Positions 50,900-62,800 of a stretch of 64,000 nucleotides of DNA are shown here, one piece after another (within the stretch, counting starts at the first letter, position 1; every line of letters begins with the position of its first letter). The DNA lies in contig JAQBSZ010000003.1 of assembly GCA_027623555.1 (NCBI GenBank), forward strand, positions 51,082 to 115,081, in the 5' to 3' direction. The notes beneath the pieces were generated by a model. It was not told the origin of the DNA and did not search any database. It saw nothing but the letters and a program-made list of their open reading frames with translations. A program made the position numbers and the translations under genes. The stretch is from Pseudomonadota bacterium. Lineage in GTDB: Bacteria; Pseudomonadota; Gammaproteobacteria; Pseudomonadales; Pseudohongiellaceae.

Positions 50900-52327
50900 A
50901 TGACCATGGCCTATAACAAGTTCTTTATCAATGGCGAATGGGTTGAGCCGACCGGCCGCGACACGCTCGAGGTAATCAATCCCGCCACTGAAGAAGCCTT
51001 CGCGACAATCAGCATGGGTACTGCTGAGGATGTGGATACCGCTGCCAAGGCTGCTCGCGCCGCGTTTCCTGCCTGGTCCCAGTCTTCTATCGATGCGCGC
51101 AAGGCGGTTATCAGCAAGATAATCGAAGGGCTCAAGGCACGTGGTGAGGAAATAGCTACAGCAATTTCAAACGAGATGGGCGCGCCCATGGGGCTATCCA
51201 GGACGGCGCAACTCGGCAGCGGTCTGGGTCATTTCATGAATATTCTCAGCGTACTGGATAACTACAAATTCGAAGAAGTCCGCGGCACCACCCGAATAGT
51301 CAAAGAGCCAGCAGGTGTCTGCGGCTTTATCACACCCTGGAACTGGCCTCTCAATCAGATCGCCTGCAAGGTAGCACCTGCGATTGCAGCGGGTTGCACA
51401 ATGCTACTCAAACCCAGCGAAGTCGCGCCCGTGAGCGCCTATATCCTCGCTGAAATCATCGCCGAGTCTGGATTGCCTGCCGGAGTTTTCAACCTGGTAA
51501 ACGGAGACGGGCCCACAGTTGGTGCGGCAATCTCCTCCCATCCTGAGATTGATGTAGTTTCCTTTACTGGCTCCACCAGAGCCGGACGCGAGGTTGCCAG
51601 GGCAGCGGCCGATGGCATCAAACGCGTGACCCAGGAACTCGGGGGCAAGTCGGCCAACATTATCCTTGACGATGCAGCCGACTTTGCAAAGGCTGTAGCT
51701 GGTGGAGTGGCGGGATGTTTCGGTAACAGCGGTCAGTCTTGTAACGCCCCTACCCGTATGCTGGTGCCAAAGTCGCGCATGGACGAGGCAATAGAAGTCG
51801 CGAAGACCGCGGCGGCGAAGGCAACCGTGGGAGACCCGGCCGCTGAAACAACCCGCCTGGGTCCGGTTGTCAATGAACTGCAATTTAACAAGATCCAGGG
51901 CCTGATTAAAAAGGGCATCGAAGAAGGTGCGCAACTGGTGGCTGGTGGTCCAGGCCGCCCTGAAGGACTGGACAAAGGTTATTACGTACAGCCTACAGTC
52001 TTCGCCAACGTTACCAACGACATGACCATCGCCCGCGAAGAAGTTTTCGGTCCGGTGCTTTCCATCATCGGCTATGAGGACGATGCCGACGCAATTCGCA
52101 TCGCCAATGACACTGACTACGGCCTGTCTGGTTATGTCTCGGGGGAAGCCAAGCACGCCCAACAGGTGGCTCGGCAGCTGCGCACTGGCAATGTGCACAT
52201 CAATGGCGCTGGGCCAGATTTCTCGGCTCCGTTCGGCGGCTACAAGCAATCTGGCAATGGTCGTGAGTGGGGCGTGGAAGGTTTCGAGGAATTCCTGGAA
52301 ACCAAGGCGATGATGGGCGCAGCCTGA
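50900..52327 (+). CDS. aldehyde dehydrogenase family protein
   Basis: FITPWNWPLNQIACKVAPAIAAGCTMLLKPSE; QELGGKSANIIL; GNSGQSCNAPTR. Confidence 0.95.
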   Translation: MTMAYNKFFINGEWVEPTGRDTLEVINPATEEAFATISMGTAEDVDTAAKAARAAFPAWSQSSIDARKAVISKIIEGLKARGEEIATAISNEMGAPMGLSRTAQLGSGLGHFMNILSVLDNYKFEEVRGTTRIVKEPAGVCGFITPWNWPLNQIACKVAPAIAAGCTMLLKPSEVAPVSAYILAEIIAESGLPAGVFNLVNGDGPTVGAAISSHPEIDVVSFTGSTRAGREVARAAADGIKRVTQELGGKSANIILDDAADFAKAVAGGVAGCFGNSGQSCNAPTRMLVPKSRMDEAIEVAKTAAAKATVGDPAAETTRLGPVVNELQFNKIQGLIKKGIEEGAQLVAGGPGRPEGLDKGYYVQPTVFANVTNDMTIAREEVFGPVLSIIGYEDDADAIRIANDTDYGLSGYVSGEAKHAQQVARQLRTGNVHINGAGPDFSAPFGGYKQSGNGREWGVEGFEEFLETKAMMGAA

Positions 52328-52380
52328 TACTCTTCAACTTATTCTCCATACCTGTTACTCCATAGAAAGACCAGAATGAT

Positions 52381-52794
52381 ATGAGTACAAATATTCAGAA
52401 AAACGCCATAGACATCGGCATCATCACCAACAACCTGGAAGCGATGTTGGGTTTTTACAGTGAAACACTGGGGCTGGAGCTGGAGGCGGTGATCGACATG
52501 CCCGGTGGTGGTGTGATGAACCGCTTCAAAGTCGGTGACAGTATCGTAAAGGTAATCGAGACAGAACCCAGGCCGGAAGTGACGGCGCCATCGGGAGGCA
52601 TTCGCGGTGCAACCGGTTATCGTTACTGGACTATCCATGTGAACAACCTTGAAGAATGCGTTCAAAAAATTACTGCCGATGGGTACAAGGTAGTTGTTCC
52701 AATCAGGGAAATTCGTAAAAGCATTACCATAGCCATTGTCGAAGACCCGGACGGAAACTGGGTCGAATTACTGCAGAACTCGTCTCAGGATTAG
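52381..52794 (+). CDS. VOC family protein
   Basis: AIDIGIITNNLEAMLGFYSETLGLELEAV...AIVEDPDGNWVELLQ. Confidence 0.92.
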   Translation: MSTNIQKNAIDIGIITNNLEAMLGFYSETLGLELEAVIDMPGGGVMNRFKVGDSIVKVIETEPRPEVTAPSGGIRGATGYRYWTIHVNNLEECVQKITADGYKVVVPIREIRKSITIAIVEDPDGNWVELLQNSSQD

Positions 52795-52871
52795 AATTCG
52801 TTTATCGCAGTATTTTTGTTGCTTACTACAATTTCAAAGCATCTTCTGGATGCTTGGGCCGGAAGTAAATA

Positions 52872-53393
52872 ATGCGACAGGTTCGCTATTCAGTAGCCAT
52901 GAGTCTCGATGGGTATATCGCTGGCCCGAACGGTGAATACGACTGGATTATTATTGATCCCGAAATCGACTTCCAGGCATTGTATGCCCGCTATGATGCT
53001 ATCCTGGTTGGTCGAAAGTCTCTCATGCCCATGCTCGAATCCGGCGAGGAAGAGGAAATAATGCCAGGCATGAAGACTTATGTATTTTCAACTACACTGG
53101 AGCCGCAGGACTACCCTCATTTCACCGTAGTATCAGAGAATGTAAAAGTTTTCGTGGAAGCCCTCAAACGGGATCAAGGCAAGGATATCTGGTTGTTCGG
53201 TGGTGGCGAATTGTTTCGCAGTCTGAACAAACTAGGACTGGTAGACGGTGTCGATGTGGCTATCATTCCTATCTTATTAGGCGAAGGCATCCCCTTCCTT
53301 CCAAGCACTGAAAATCCTACCACTTTGGAACTAAGTGCTAATCGGGTTTATTCGTCTGGTACCGTGAGTCTGGAGTACAACACTAGAAAATAG
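52872..53393 (+). CDS. dihydrofolate reductase / RibD C-terminal domain family protein
   Basis: RYSVAMSLDGYIAGPNGEYDWI...KDIWLFGGGELFRSL. Confidence 0.92.
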   Translation: MRQVRYSVAMSLDGYIAGPNGEYDWIIIDPEIDFQALYARYDAILVGRKSLMPMLESGEEEEIMPGMKTYVFSTTLEPQDYPHFTVVSENVKVFVEALKRDQGKDIWLFGGGELFRSLNKLGLVDGVDVAIIPILLGEGIPFLPSTENPTTLELSANRVYSSGTVSLEYNTRK

Positions 53394-53403
53394 TCCTTAT
53401 CAA

Positions 53404-53712
53404 ATGTTAGAAATAAGACCCAACTGCGAACTGTGTGATCGAGATCTTCAGCCTGACTCGACCCAGGCTCGCATCTGCAGTTATGAATGCACGTTCTGCG
53501 TGGATTGCGTGGAGTCGATTCTGAAAAACGTGTGTCCCAACTGTGGTGGCGGCTTCAGTCCCAGGCCAATACGCCCGGCAACAGCACACAGAGAGGGAGT
53601 GAGCCTCAATCAGCAACCGGCCTCTGCAGTTCGCAAACACAGCAGGTTGAACAGTGAAACTATTCAAGCCTTCGTGAACCAGGTTAAGAACATTCCTCCA
53701 GAGGCACGCTGA
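53404..53712 (+). CDS. DUF1272 zinc-binding protein
   Basis: LEIRPNCELCDRDLQPDSTQARICSYECTFCVDCVESILKNVCPNCGGGF. Confidence 0.92.
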   Translation: MLEIRPNCELCDRDLQPDSTQARICSYECTFCVDCVESILKNVCPNCGGGFSPRPIRPATAHREGVSLNQQPASAVRKHSRLNSETIQAFVNQVKNIPPEAR

Positions 53713-53753
53713 TTGCATTGCACTGACCCGTCGAATCACCAATAATCACCTGC

Positions 53754-54302
53754 TTGTCTACTCTCCTGCTTGTCAGCATTATTGTCCTGGCAATAGTCAT
53801 ATGGGTATTTAACCTGCTGGTGAAAGACCGCAACCAGGTGCTGGCTGCCTGGAGTGATATCGACGTGCAGCTGAAACGTCGGCACGATCTGATTCCCCAA
53901 CTGGTCACCACCGTCAAGGCCTATGCCGACTTCGAGCAAGCAACCATGACCGCTGTCTTTGAACTGCGTACGCGCAGCCAGGCCGCCGCCCATCTGCCTG
54001 AGAAAGCGGCCCTGGAAGATCAGATGGTTTCGGCAATTGGCGCCCTGGTAGTGTTGGCGGAGGACTATTCCGACCTGAAAGCAGATACCAATTTTCGGCA
54101 GCTGCAATCCGATCTCACCGAGATTGAGCATCATATTCAGTATGCCCGGCGTTTCTATAACGGGGCCGTCAAAATCTTCAACATCCGCATTCAGAGTTTT
54201 CCGAATGTCCTGATCGCCAGACTGCTGCGATTTCGAGAGGCGGAATTTTTTGAAGTTTCAGACCCTGCCGAGCGCCATAACCCTGCTGTAGAGATCGACT
54301 AG
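53754..54302 (+). CDS. LemA family protein
   Basis: AWSDIDVQLKRRHDLIPQLVTTVKAYADFEQ...ARRFYNGAVKIFNIRIQSFPN. Confidence 0.95.
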   Translation: MSTLLLVSIIVLAIVIWVFNLLVKDRNQVLAAWSDIDVQLKRRHDLIPQLVTTVKAYADFEQATMTAVFELRTRSQAAAHLPEKAALEDQMVSAIGALVVLAEDYSDLKADTNFRQLQSDLTEIEHHIQYARRFYNGAVKIFNIRIQSFPNVLIARLLRFREAEFFEVSDPAERHNPAVEID

Positions 54303-56000
54303 TTGAATCAATTACTTCACAAGCTATTGCTGCTTTGCCTGCTACTGGCAGGCAGTAACAGCTTTGCACAGGAACAGATACTCTCCTACCACAGTGATAT
54401 TCAGATTGCGGCAGATGCCAGTATGCTGGTTACCGAAACGATTCGCGTGCATGCCGAGGGCCAACAGATACGTCGCGGTATCTATCGAGACTTTCCAACA
54501 AGGTACAGCGATAGACTGGGTAACAGCTACGTGGTGGATTTCGAATTTCAATTGGCTACCCGTGATGGCGTGGTTGACACATGGCGTATCGAAAACCTGA
54601 GCAATGGTGTGCGCATCTATGTGGGCCACCCGGATATCTTGCTGGCACCCGGTGAATATACCTATACCCTGCGCTACCGTACTGGCCGACAGATCGGCTA
54701 TTTTCCAGGACACGATGAGCTTTACTGGAACGTCACGGGCAACGGCTGGGCATTTCAGATTCTCCAGGCCAGCGCAACGGTAACTCTGCCTGGCAATATT
54801 TCCGCAACTGATATCACCATGGAAGGCTATACCGGTCGGTTTGGTGACGTGGGCCAGGCTTACACGGTCTCGGTTCAGGACGGCGGCGCTTCGATTCAAA
54901 CCACCGCAACCTTGCCGGATGCAGCAGCACTCACTCTGGCGATGACCTGGCCGAAAGGCATTGTCTATCAGCCCACGGAACCGGAAAACTTCACCTACCT
55001 GTTGTCGGCTAATCTGGGGCTGTTGCTCGCTCTAATCACCCTGGTCGGCTCCACGATCTATCTTTACTACGCCTGGCATCGCGTCGGCAGGGATCCAGAG
55101 AGTGGAGTTATCTTTCCTCATTACTCGCCACCGAAGGGATATTCACCAGCCTCGGCACGTTACATCGCCACTATGCGTTATGACGCCAAGGCTTTTACCG
55201 CAGCCATCGTGAACCTGGCGGTAAAAAATTACCTGTTGATAGAGAAAGAAGAGGATGACTACACGCTGACCCGCACCGAATCCTTCGCTGCCCTGGCCGC
55301 CGGAGAAAAAACTATACTGGAAAAACTCTTTGCTGAAGGCCCGGAATTACGACTGGAAACCGAGAATCGCCAGTTAGTAATGGATGCAATCAAGGCGCAC
55401 CGGCAATCACTGCGCCGCGACTATCTGGATGTGTACTTCATGCGGAACTCCCACTTCCTTATCCCTTCGAGCCTGGTGGCCGTCCTGGTAATTGCCCTGG
55501 TTGCGTATCTCAATAGCCTCAGCGTCGCCTTAATTGTAGTTTTCAGCGGTATAGCCGCCATTCACGTCTTGTTCGCTTATTTGCTGCACGCACCCTCCGT
55601 AAAGGGTCGATTACTGATGGACAAGCTGGAGCGGTTCAAACTCTATCTAAGCGTCGCCGAACAGGATGATCTGCGGGTAAAGTATCCTCCCGACAAGACA
55701 CCTGAACTGTTTGAACAGTTTCTGCCTTACGCGATCGCCCTGGGTGTGGAAGAAGCCTGGGCGGAGCAATTCACCGCGGTATTTCTCAAACTCAAAGCCG
55801 AGACAGGTGTGACCTATCAACCGGTCTGGTATCACGGCCATTTCAGCATCCTGCACATGAATGTGTTTGCCAGCAACGTGACTGGCTCGATGAGTACGGC
55901 AATTACTGCAGCGTCAACCCCACCGGGCTCGTCATCGGGTTCCGGAGGCGGGGGATTCTCCGGCGGCGGCGGTGGTGGCGGTGGTGGTGGAGGCTGGTGA
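54303..56000 (+). CDS. DUF2207 membrane protein with Gly-rich C-terminus
   Basis: ILSYHSDIQIAADASMLVTETIRVHAEGQQIRRGIYRDFPTRY; TTG start adjoining lemA stop; SSGSGGGGFSGGGGGGGGGGGW tail. Confidence 0.9.
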   Translation: MNQLLHKLLLLCLLLAGSNSFAQEQILSYHSDIQIAADASMLVTETIRVHAEGQQIRRGIYRDFPTRYSDRLGNSYVVDFEFQLATRDGVVDTWRIENLSNGVRIYVGHPDILLAPGEYTYTLRYRTGRQIGYFPGHDELYWNVTGNGWAFQILQASATVTLPGNISATDITMEGYTGRFGDVGQAYTVSVQDGGASIQTTATLPDAAALTLAMTWPKGIVYQPTEPENFTYLLSANLGLLLALITLVGSTIYLYYAWHRVGRDPESGVIFPHYSPPKGYSPASARYIATMRYDAKAFTAAIVNLAVKNYLLIEKEEDDYTLTRTESFAALAAGEKTILEKLFAEGPELRLETENRQLVMDAIKAHRQSLRRDYLDVYFMRNSHFLIPSSLVAVLVIALVAYLNSLSVALIVVFSGIAAIHVLFAYLLHAPSVKGRLLMDKLERFKLYLSVAEQDDLRVKYPPDKTPELFEQFLPYAIALGVEEAWAEQFTAVFLKLKAETGVTYQPVWYHGHFSILHMNVFASNVTGSMSTAITAASTPPGSSSGSGGGGFSGGGGGGGGGGGW

Positions 56001-56050
56001 GCCAGCTCGCAGTGCGGCGCAGAGTACCTGGGCGTAGCTAGATTCAGGGG

Positions 56051-56455
56051 TCAGGCGTCAATTGGCGCTGCCTCTTCGAATTGTAGTACGTTCTGAGGCA
56101 TGACTTCCCAGCCGGCTTTTGACCCTACATAAATGTGCCTGCCGATCTCCACGTCAGGATCACCATTGACACAACCCAGGGTTATCCCATGCACGATGCC
56201 TTGGAAAACTCCGCACAGAGTTGATCCACAAAGGCTACAGAATTTTAGGCCAAAACCGTGTTGGTTTTGAAACAGAGTGAGTAAATCCTCACCTGTCTCC
56301 CATCTGAAATTTTCCGGGTCGACCAGCGCGTAGGCGGATGCCTGTGAACTGAACGCCTTTCGACATCTCGAGCAATGACAGGATCTCGCATCCTGCAGTG
56401 GGCCATTTATGGAATAGCTGACCTGGCCGCAGAAACATTCACCGCTTATTTTCAC
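56051..56455 (-). CDS. GFA family protein (intact)
   Basis: ISGECFCGQVSYSINGPLQDARSCHCSRCRKAFSSQASAYALVD...FCSLCGSTLCG. Confidence 0.92.
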   Translation of the reverse strand: MKISGECFCGQVSYSINGPLQDARSCHCSRCRKAFSSQASAYALVDPENFRWETGEDLLTLFQNQHGFGLKFCSLCGSTLCGVFQGIVHGITLGCVNGDPDVEIGRHIYVGSKAGWEVMPQNVLQFEEAAPIDA

Positions 56456-56489
56456 TGCGCTCTCCTGTGACAGGTACAGTAAAGAAAAA

Positions 56490-56507
56490 GGGGTTCGTTA
56501 GAACCCC
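56490..56507 (-). terminator. rho-independent terminator downstream of the 56528..57031 gene
   Basis: Minus strand GGGGTTC-TAAC-GAACCCC-TTTTTCTTT. Confidence 0.85.
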
Positions 56508-56527
56508 CTTTTCGCCTGCAGCCCGAT

Positions 56528-57031
56528 TTAATGTGGGCTGTTAAAGATTACTCTCGATTTCAGTTCGATATCGAACGTACCGCCGCCGTCCTGGCCGACA
56601 TGGATGATGAATGTTTCACTATCAGGATGGCTGTAACCGAGGGTTGGCATACCGAAGCCTGAGACATTGACAAATTTCACGCTATTGCCGGTGATCTCTG
56701 CCAGTTCCATTTCCTGGGCGGATTCTGTACGTGGTTTCATACCGGGATCCCATTGCTGGATATGCAATACCAGTGAGCCGTCCACTTCTTCGATGGTGAT
56801 CATCTCGAACATGCTGGTAGCGTCGTTACCGGTCATGCGCACAGCCGCCATCAGGGAACTCCCTTCGGTGGCGATCCAGTTCTCTTCCAGCTGGTTGGGT
56901 CCGAGGTTGCCAGCCCAGTTGCCTGTCATCCAGCCTAATTGCTCGATGGAAGCGGCCGGACCGGCGGCAAACGCACTGCTGGTCAAAACGGCTAGCAGGA
57001 TCGTAAGTAGTGTTGATGTGACTTTTCTCAT
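56528..57031 (-). CDS. DUF6265-like secreted protein
   Basis: IEQLGWMTGNWAGNLGPNQLEENWIATEGSSLMAAVRM. Confidence 0.75.
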   Translation of the reverse strand: MRKVTSTLLTILLAVLTSSAFAAGPAASIEQLGWMTGNWAGNLGPNQLEENWIATEGSSLMAAVRMTGNDATSMFEMITIEEVDGSLVLHIQQWDPGMKPRTESAQEMELAEITGNSVKFVNVSGFGMPTLGYSHPDSETFIIHVGQDGGGTFDIELKSRVIFNSPH

Positions 57032-57072
57032 TGTTGTATTTACTCCATATTAAAAAACCTGTGGATGCGAAT

Positions 57073-57747
57073 CTATCTTATCTTGGCGAGCCAGGCATCG
57101 AGAGATTCCCAGTTCATTCGAAACATGTGCGGTGCACTATCCAGGATTGCGGCATCCAGGTCGACTCCCGCCTCTGTCAAGGCGGCTACTGTTTCATCGA
57201 ATTGGTCAGCCCATCCCAGTTGGTCGGCCCCGCCGATGCGCAAGTATACCGGGAAGCCTTGCAGCGGACGATTATCCACTACCGAGGTCGCCAGCGCAGG
57301 AACGGCAGCGACACCCAAATAATTTTCCGGATGGCGACGGGCAATCTCCAGAGCCGACATGCCGCCATTGGAGATGCCGGCAAGCAACACCTTACCGTCG
57401 GCGATGTAGTCTCTTTTTTGTAATTCGTTGATAAGTTGTTCCACCTTGCCATTGTTCTCATCGCCCCTGAAGGCACGGTTGTCCGGTGAAACAGGTACCG
57501 CGACCATCCAGCCGCGTTCAGCGAAGCCACTACCGAGCCACATGGAAGTGTCTCTGGAAATGGAGGCATTGCCAGGTCCGCCGCCCATCAGGATCAGCAA
57601 TGGGGCTGGCTCATCACTGGTCTCGGCCGGGCGTACTGTGAACACTCCAAGCACCGAGCCATCAGCGAGGGTAATGCGTTCCTGGGCATTTGCCACAATG
57701 GGTAGCAAGAATAGCAACAGGCTTGGCAATATTATTGTTTTTATCAT
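57073..57747 (-). CDS. secreted alpha/beta hydrolase (esterase-like)
   Basis: ILMGGGPGNASISRDTSMWLG...VLLAGISNGGMSALEIARRHPEN; signal peptide at 57747. Confidence 0.85.
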   Translation of the reverse strand: MIKTIILPSLLLFLLPIVANAQERITLADGSVLGVFTVRPAETSDEPAPLLILMGGGPGNASISRDTSMWLGSGFAERGWMVAVPVSPDNRAFRGDENNGKVEQLINELQKRDYIADGKVLLAGISNGGMSALEIARRHPENYLGVAAVPALATSVVDNRPLQGFPVYLRIGGADQLGWADQFDETVAALTEAGVDLDAAILDSAPHMFRMNWESLDAWLAKIR

Positions 57748-57780
57748 GACATCCTCCAGCTCGTGAATCACTCGTCAGCG

Positions 57781-58587
57781 TTAGTCGCTGGACTGTTCGC
57801 GTTTCTTATAGGCTTCACTGAAACGCTCATGTAAGCGGCGCATGCCGCCCAGCCAGCGATCGTAATCATCAGTCTTGCGGCGCATATACGTTAGCACCTC
57901 CGGATGTGGCAATACCAGGAAGCGCTCCTCAGCCAGGGTCTGGATTACGGTGTCCGTTAACTGTGCAGGCTCCAGCATACCATCGAGTCCAGCTACGCCT
58001 CCATCGCCACCTGCCGTCATGTTAGTGCGCACGGCCTGTGGGCAGAGAACCGAGACCTTGATGCCACGGGTGCCATAAGTGATCGATAACCATTCTGCAA
58101 AGCCAATCGCCGCATGCTTGGTCACTGAATAGGGAGCAGAGCCTACCTGGCTTAACAAGCCTGCTGCGGAAGAGGTGTTTAACAGGTAGCCCTCTCCGCG
58201 TTCCAGCATTGCCGGCAACACCGCCCGGGCCGCGAAGATGTGTGACATGACGTTGATGTCCCAGATTTTTTGCCAGGCATCGGTAGGCACGGTCTCACCC
58301 CCCGGGGTGAATATACCGGCATTGGAACAGAACAGATCGATCTGCCCGAATTGCTCGAGCGTCCTGTTAACCAGGTCGGTGACTTCCTCTTCTTTACCCA
58401 CGTTACAGGGAATGCCTATAGCTGCGGTTTGCGCAGCGATATCGGCTACCGTGGCATTGATACCTGCCTGGTCGATATCAGATACCACTACCGCAGCAGC
58501 TCCTTCACTGGCAAAACGCGCGCACAGTGCCTTGCCGATTCCGCTGGCACCCCCGGTGACTACAACTATCTTGCCTTCAATTTTCAT
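57781..58587 (-). CDS. SDR family oxidoreductase
   Basis: [57 protein letters not shown]. Confidence 0.95.
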   Translation of the reverse strand: MKIEGKIVVVTGGASGIGKALCARFASEGAAAVVVSDIDQAGINATVADIAAQTAAIGIPCNVGKEEEVTDLVNRTLEQFGQIDLFCSNAGIFTPGGETVPTDAWQKIWDINVMSHIFAARAVLPAMLERGEGYLLNTSSAAGLLSQVGSAPYSVTKHAAIGFAEWLSITYGTRGIKVSVLCPQAVRTNMTAGGDGGVAGLDGMLEPAQLTDTVIQTLAEERFLVLPHPEVLTYMRRKTDDYDRWLGGMRRLHERFSEAYKKREQSSD

Positions 58588-58606
58588 AGCTTGTCATTCC
58601 ACATCA

Positions 58607-59590
<984 letters not shown>

Positions 59591-59933
59591 CTACACTCTC
59601 CTTTCTCATCCCATCTGCAGACTATAGTGCCGCCGATTTGCTACCTCTATGCCAGCAAAATAGCAGGTCCTTACCTGGCCCCAAGTCACTGGATGGCTAG
59701 TTTACGTGGTCTGGCGCAACGGCGCAAAGACGTGGGAATTGACGGAATTTCTATGTTATATTTGCCAGCTTCTTCACTATCCGCCGCAAGAAACAGTGTT
59801 GTCAGTCGATACTGATGACACTTGATAAGCCGGTAATTTCGATTCTGGCAATTAGTGAGCTGTGTTATCACCAACATGATTTCCGCCACAGAGCGGACGT
59901 GTTGCATGCTCTACAACAAACTCGGAGAGACAA

Positions 59934-62015
59934 ATGATACGTAAATTGCTCGTTACCAGCATTGCTATGGCTACGGCTATGGCGGCATTGCCAGCTGCTG
60001 CGCAGACCAACAGTGGTCAGGCGGCAATCGAGGAAATCGAAGTTACTTCCACGAACCGACGCTCAGTAGGATTGGCGGATGTAAATGCCGCCGTGTCGGT
60101 AATCGGCGAAGATGAACTGGATCTTATTAACCACACGCACTACCAGGAAGCGCTCAACCGACTTCCCGGTGTCAACATAAGTCGCAACAACGGCCAGGAA
60201 AGTCTGGCATCGATTCGATCACCGGTCCTGACTGGTGCGGGCGCCTGCGGTGCTTTCATGGTTGCTGAAAACGGCATCCCGGTTCGCTCCCATGGCTTCT
60301 GTAATGTAAACGAGATGTTCGACGCCCATACTGAGAATGCTCAGCGCATCGAAGTCATTCGCGGCCCCGGCAGCGCATTCTGGGGATCCAATGCCCTGCA
60401 TGGCCTGATCAACGTAGTACTTCCAGAACCTGGAGAGGCAGGCGAGATCGGTATCGAACAAGGTCCTAGAGGAACCTTTCGCGGAAACTTAAAAGTGGGT
60501 AGTGACCGCGGTGCATTTAAAAATATCCTGCTGGTGAACGGCATTAATGAAGAGGGCTATCGGGACAACAGTGGCTACGACCAGCAGAAAGTCTCCTGGC
60601 TCTATTCCTACGACATGGGCGAGTCACGCCTGGATGGTGGTTTCACAATCAGCAACCTGAACCAGGAAACCGCTGGCTTTGTAGTAGGAACCAAGGCCTA
60701 CAAGGACGAAGCTCTGAAGGCAACCAATCCCAATCCCGAGGCGTATCGTGACAGCATCAATACCCGGGTCTGGACCTCGCTGACAAGAGAGTTTGGAAAT
60801 TGGGAAGTGGTAGCTACCCCTTATTTTCGTGAAGTGAACATGAATTTCATTCAGCACTTCCTTCCCGGAACGCCTATCGAAGATTCTGAACACCGCAGTG
60901 TAGGAATTCAGGTTGCTGCCTATCGTGAATTGAGCAATGGTGCCAACATTGCCTGGGGTTTCGACGCCGAGGGAACCGATGGCAAGCTCAAACAAACCCA
61001 GGTCGATCCCACAGTGGGTTCATTTTTCCTGCGCAGCACAATTCCGCAGGGCAAGCATTATGACTACGATGTGGATGCTCGCCAGCTCGCCGGTTTCCTG
61101 AGTTACGAGCAGACCTTCGATAGCGGTTGGGAAGTATCCCTGGGTGTCAGGCTGGAAAGAGTCGATTACGACTACAACAACCTGATGATCGACGGACGCA
61201 CGAAAGATGATGGCGTCGCCTGTGGTCTTGGCGGCTGTCGCTATAACCGCCCGGCAGATCGCAGTGACACCTACACTGACTTGTCCCCCAAGTTCGGTCT
61301 GAGCCGTGCACTGAATGACAATCACAGTTTGCAGATTCGTGCCCAACGCGGAGTCCGTACTCCGCAGGCAACCGAGTTATACCGCTTGCAGAACGCTCAG
61401 ACCGTTGCCGAACTGGATTCGGTAGAACTGGACAGCTATGAAGTGGGTTTTATCGGCGCCGGGGACAACTGGGACTACACCGCCAGCCTCTATTATATGG
61501 ACAAGGCGAATGACATCATTACCAATAGTGCCCGAGAGAATCTGAATGACAGTCACACCAAGCATAAAGGCCTGGAAGTAGGAGTTGGCTACGACATCAA
61601 CAACCAGTGGTCGGTGCGGGGCACTGCCAACCTGGCCTTCCACACCTATGAAAACTCCCTCATTTCCGGTGGCGACGATATCGAAGGCAATGATGTCGAT
61701 TCGGCTCCCAATAATTTCGGCAACCTGCGACTGACTTATCAGCCTTCGTCGAGATTCCTGGCGGAGCTGGAATATGTGTATATGGGTGAGTACTACACAA
61801 ACCCGGAAAACACCGCCTCCTATGAAGGACATGACCTGCTGAACCTTCGAGCCCGGTGGAGCATCAGTGATAATCTGAGCATCTCGCTAACCGCGCTGAA
61901 TCTCAGGGATACCGATTATGCGGAGCGTGCTGACTGGACAACCTTCACGGGAGATCGCTATTTCACGGGAGAGCCATTACGCGCCTTTATCGGAATAAAC
62001 TGGCAATACCGGTAA
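59934..62015 (+). CDS. TonB-dependent receptor
   Basis: Signal peptide, plug (ALNRLPGVNISRNNGQESLASIRSPVLTG; RIEVIRGPGSAFWGSNALHGLINVV), beta-barrel. Confidence 0.93.
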   Translation: MIRKLLVTSIAMATAMAALPAAAQTNSGQAAIEEIEVTSTNRRSVGLADVNAAVSVIGEDELDLINHTHYQEALNRLPGVNISRNNGQESLASIRSPVLTGAGACGAFMVAENGIPVRSHGFCNVNEMFDAHTENAQRIEVIRGPGSAFWGSNALHGLINVVLPEPGEAGEIGIEQGPRGTFRGNLKVGSDRGAFKNILLVNGINEEGYRDNSGYDQQKVSWLYSYDMGESRLDGGFTISNLNQETAGFVVGTKAYKDEALKATNPNPEAYRDSINTRVWTSLTREFGNWEVVATPYFREVNMNFIQHFLPGTPIEDSEHRSVGIQVAAYRELSNGANIAWGFDAEGTDGKLKQTQVDPTVGSFFLRSTIPQGKHYDYDVDARQLAGFLSYEQTFDSGWEVSLGVRLERVDYDYNNLMIDGRTKDDGVACGLGGCRYNRPADRSDTYTDLSPKFGLSRALNDNHSLQIRAQRGVRTPQATELYRLQNAQTVAELDSVELDSYEVGFIGAGDNWDYTASLYYMDKANDIITNSARENLNDSHTKHKGLEVGVGYDINNQWSVRGTANLAFHTYENSLISGGDDIEGNDVDSAPNNFGNLRLTYQPSSRFLAELEYVYMGEYYTNPENTASYEGHDLLNLRARWSISDNLSISLTALNLRDTDYAERADWTTFTGDRYFTGEPLRAFIGINWQYR

Positions 62016-62037
62016 GGCAACCGCACTTCAAGTTCTC

Positions 62038-62066
62038 AAAAATGCCGACCTTGAGTCGGCATTTTT
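62038..62066 (+). terminator. rho-independent terminator after TonB-dependent receptor
   Basis: AAAAATGCCGAC-CTTGA-GTCGGCATTTTT. Confidence 0.88.
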
Positions 62067-62107
62067 GTTTTACCCTTAGAACCAGCATCTCCAGAATCGA
62101 ACAGACT

Positions 62108-62788
62108 ATGGCCGACCAACCCAACAATAAGTCGCTGATCTATCACGATCTGCTGGACTATTTCGCCAGCAGTGCGGCCCGTGCACCCGAACCCATTTCT
62201 CATCCTGATTCTGAGGTAAACAAGATAGCGCAAGAGAACGCGCGCACTTTTCGTCGGGCTGCAGTCCTGCTACCGATTACCAGGCATCATCCTGACAATG
62301 AGAGCAGCCTCGTGCTCACGGTTCGCTCGGCTAACCTGAAGAGCCATGCCGGGCAGATCAGCTTGCCTGGAGGGACCACAGAGGACATTGACCAGGATGA
62401 GATTGCTACCGCCTTGCGTGAGAGTGAAGAAGAGATCGGATTACAGCCACATCATGTAGAAGTTATCGGAAAACTGGGAGACATGGCTCTTCCTTCTGGC
62501 TTTCATATTACACCCATAGTCGGCCTTATAGAGTCCAATCTGTCATTTACGGCCTGCCCGGTGGAAGTGGCTGATATTTTCCGGGCTCCATTGGATCTTG
62601 TGCTCGACGTTAATGCCTACACCCATTCGACGATGACGTTTAACAACAAGCCGCGCAAGGTTCTCGAGCTTCACTATGAGGACTATCGGATCTGGGGAGC
62701 AACAGCTGCTATTCTCTACCACCTGGCAGATAAAATCAGCAAGCAGAAAACCTGGAGAATCATGGAAAAGAGAGGTCAGTCCAGCTAA
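62108..62788 (+). CDS. NUDIX hydrolase, CoA pyrophosphatase-like
   Basis: LKSHAGQISLPGGTTEDIDQDEIATALRESEEEIGLQ. Confidence 0.92.
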   Translation: MADQPNNKSLIYHDLLDYFASSAARAPEPISHPDSEVNKIAQENARTFRRAAVLLPITRHHPDNESSLVLTVRSANLKSHAGQISLPGGTTEDIDQDEIATALRESEEEIGLQPHHVEVIGKLGDMALPSGFHITPIVGLIESNLSFTACPVEVADIFRAPLDLVLDVNAYTHSTMTFNNKPRKVLELHYEDYRIWGATAAILYHLADKISKQKTWRIMEKRGQSS

Positions 62789-62800
62789 ACGTAGATACTG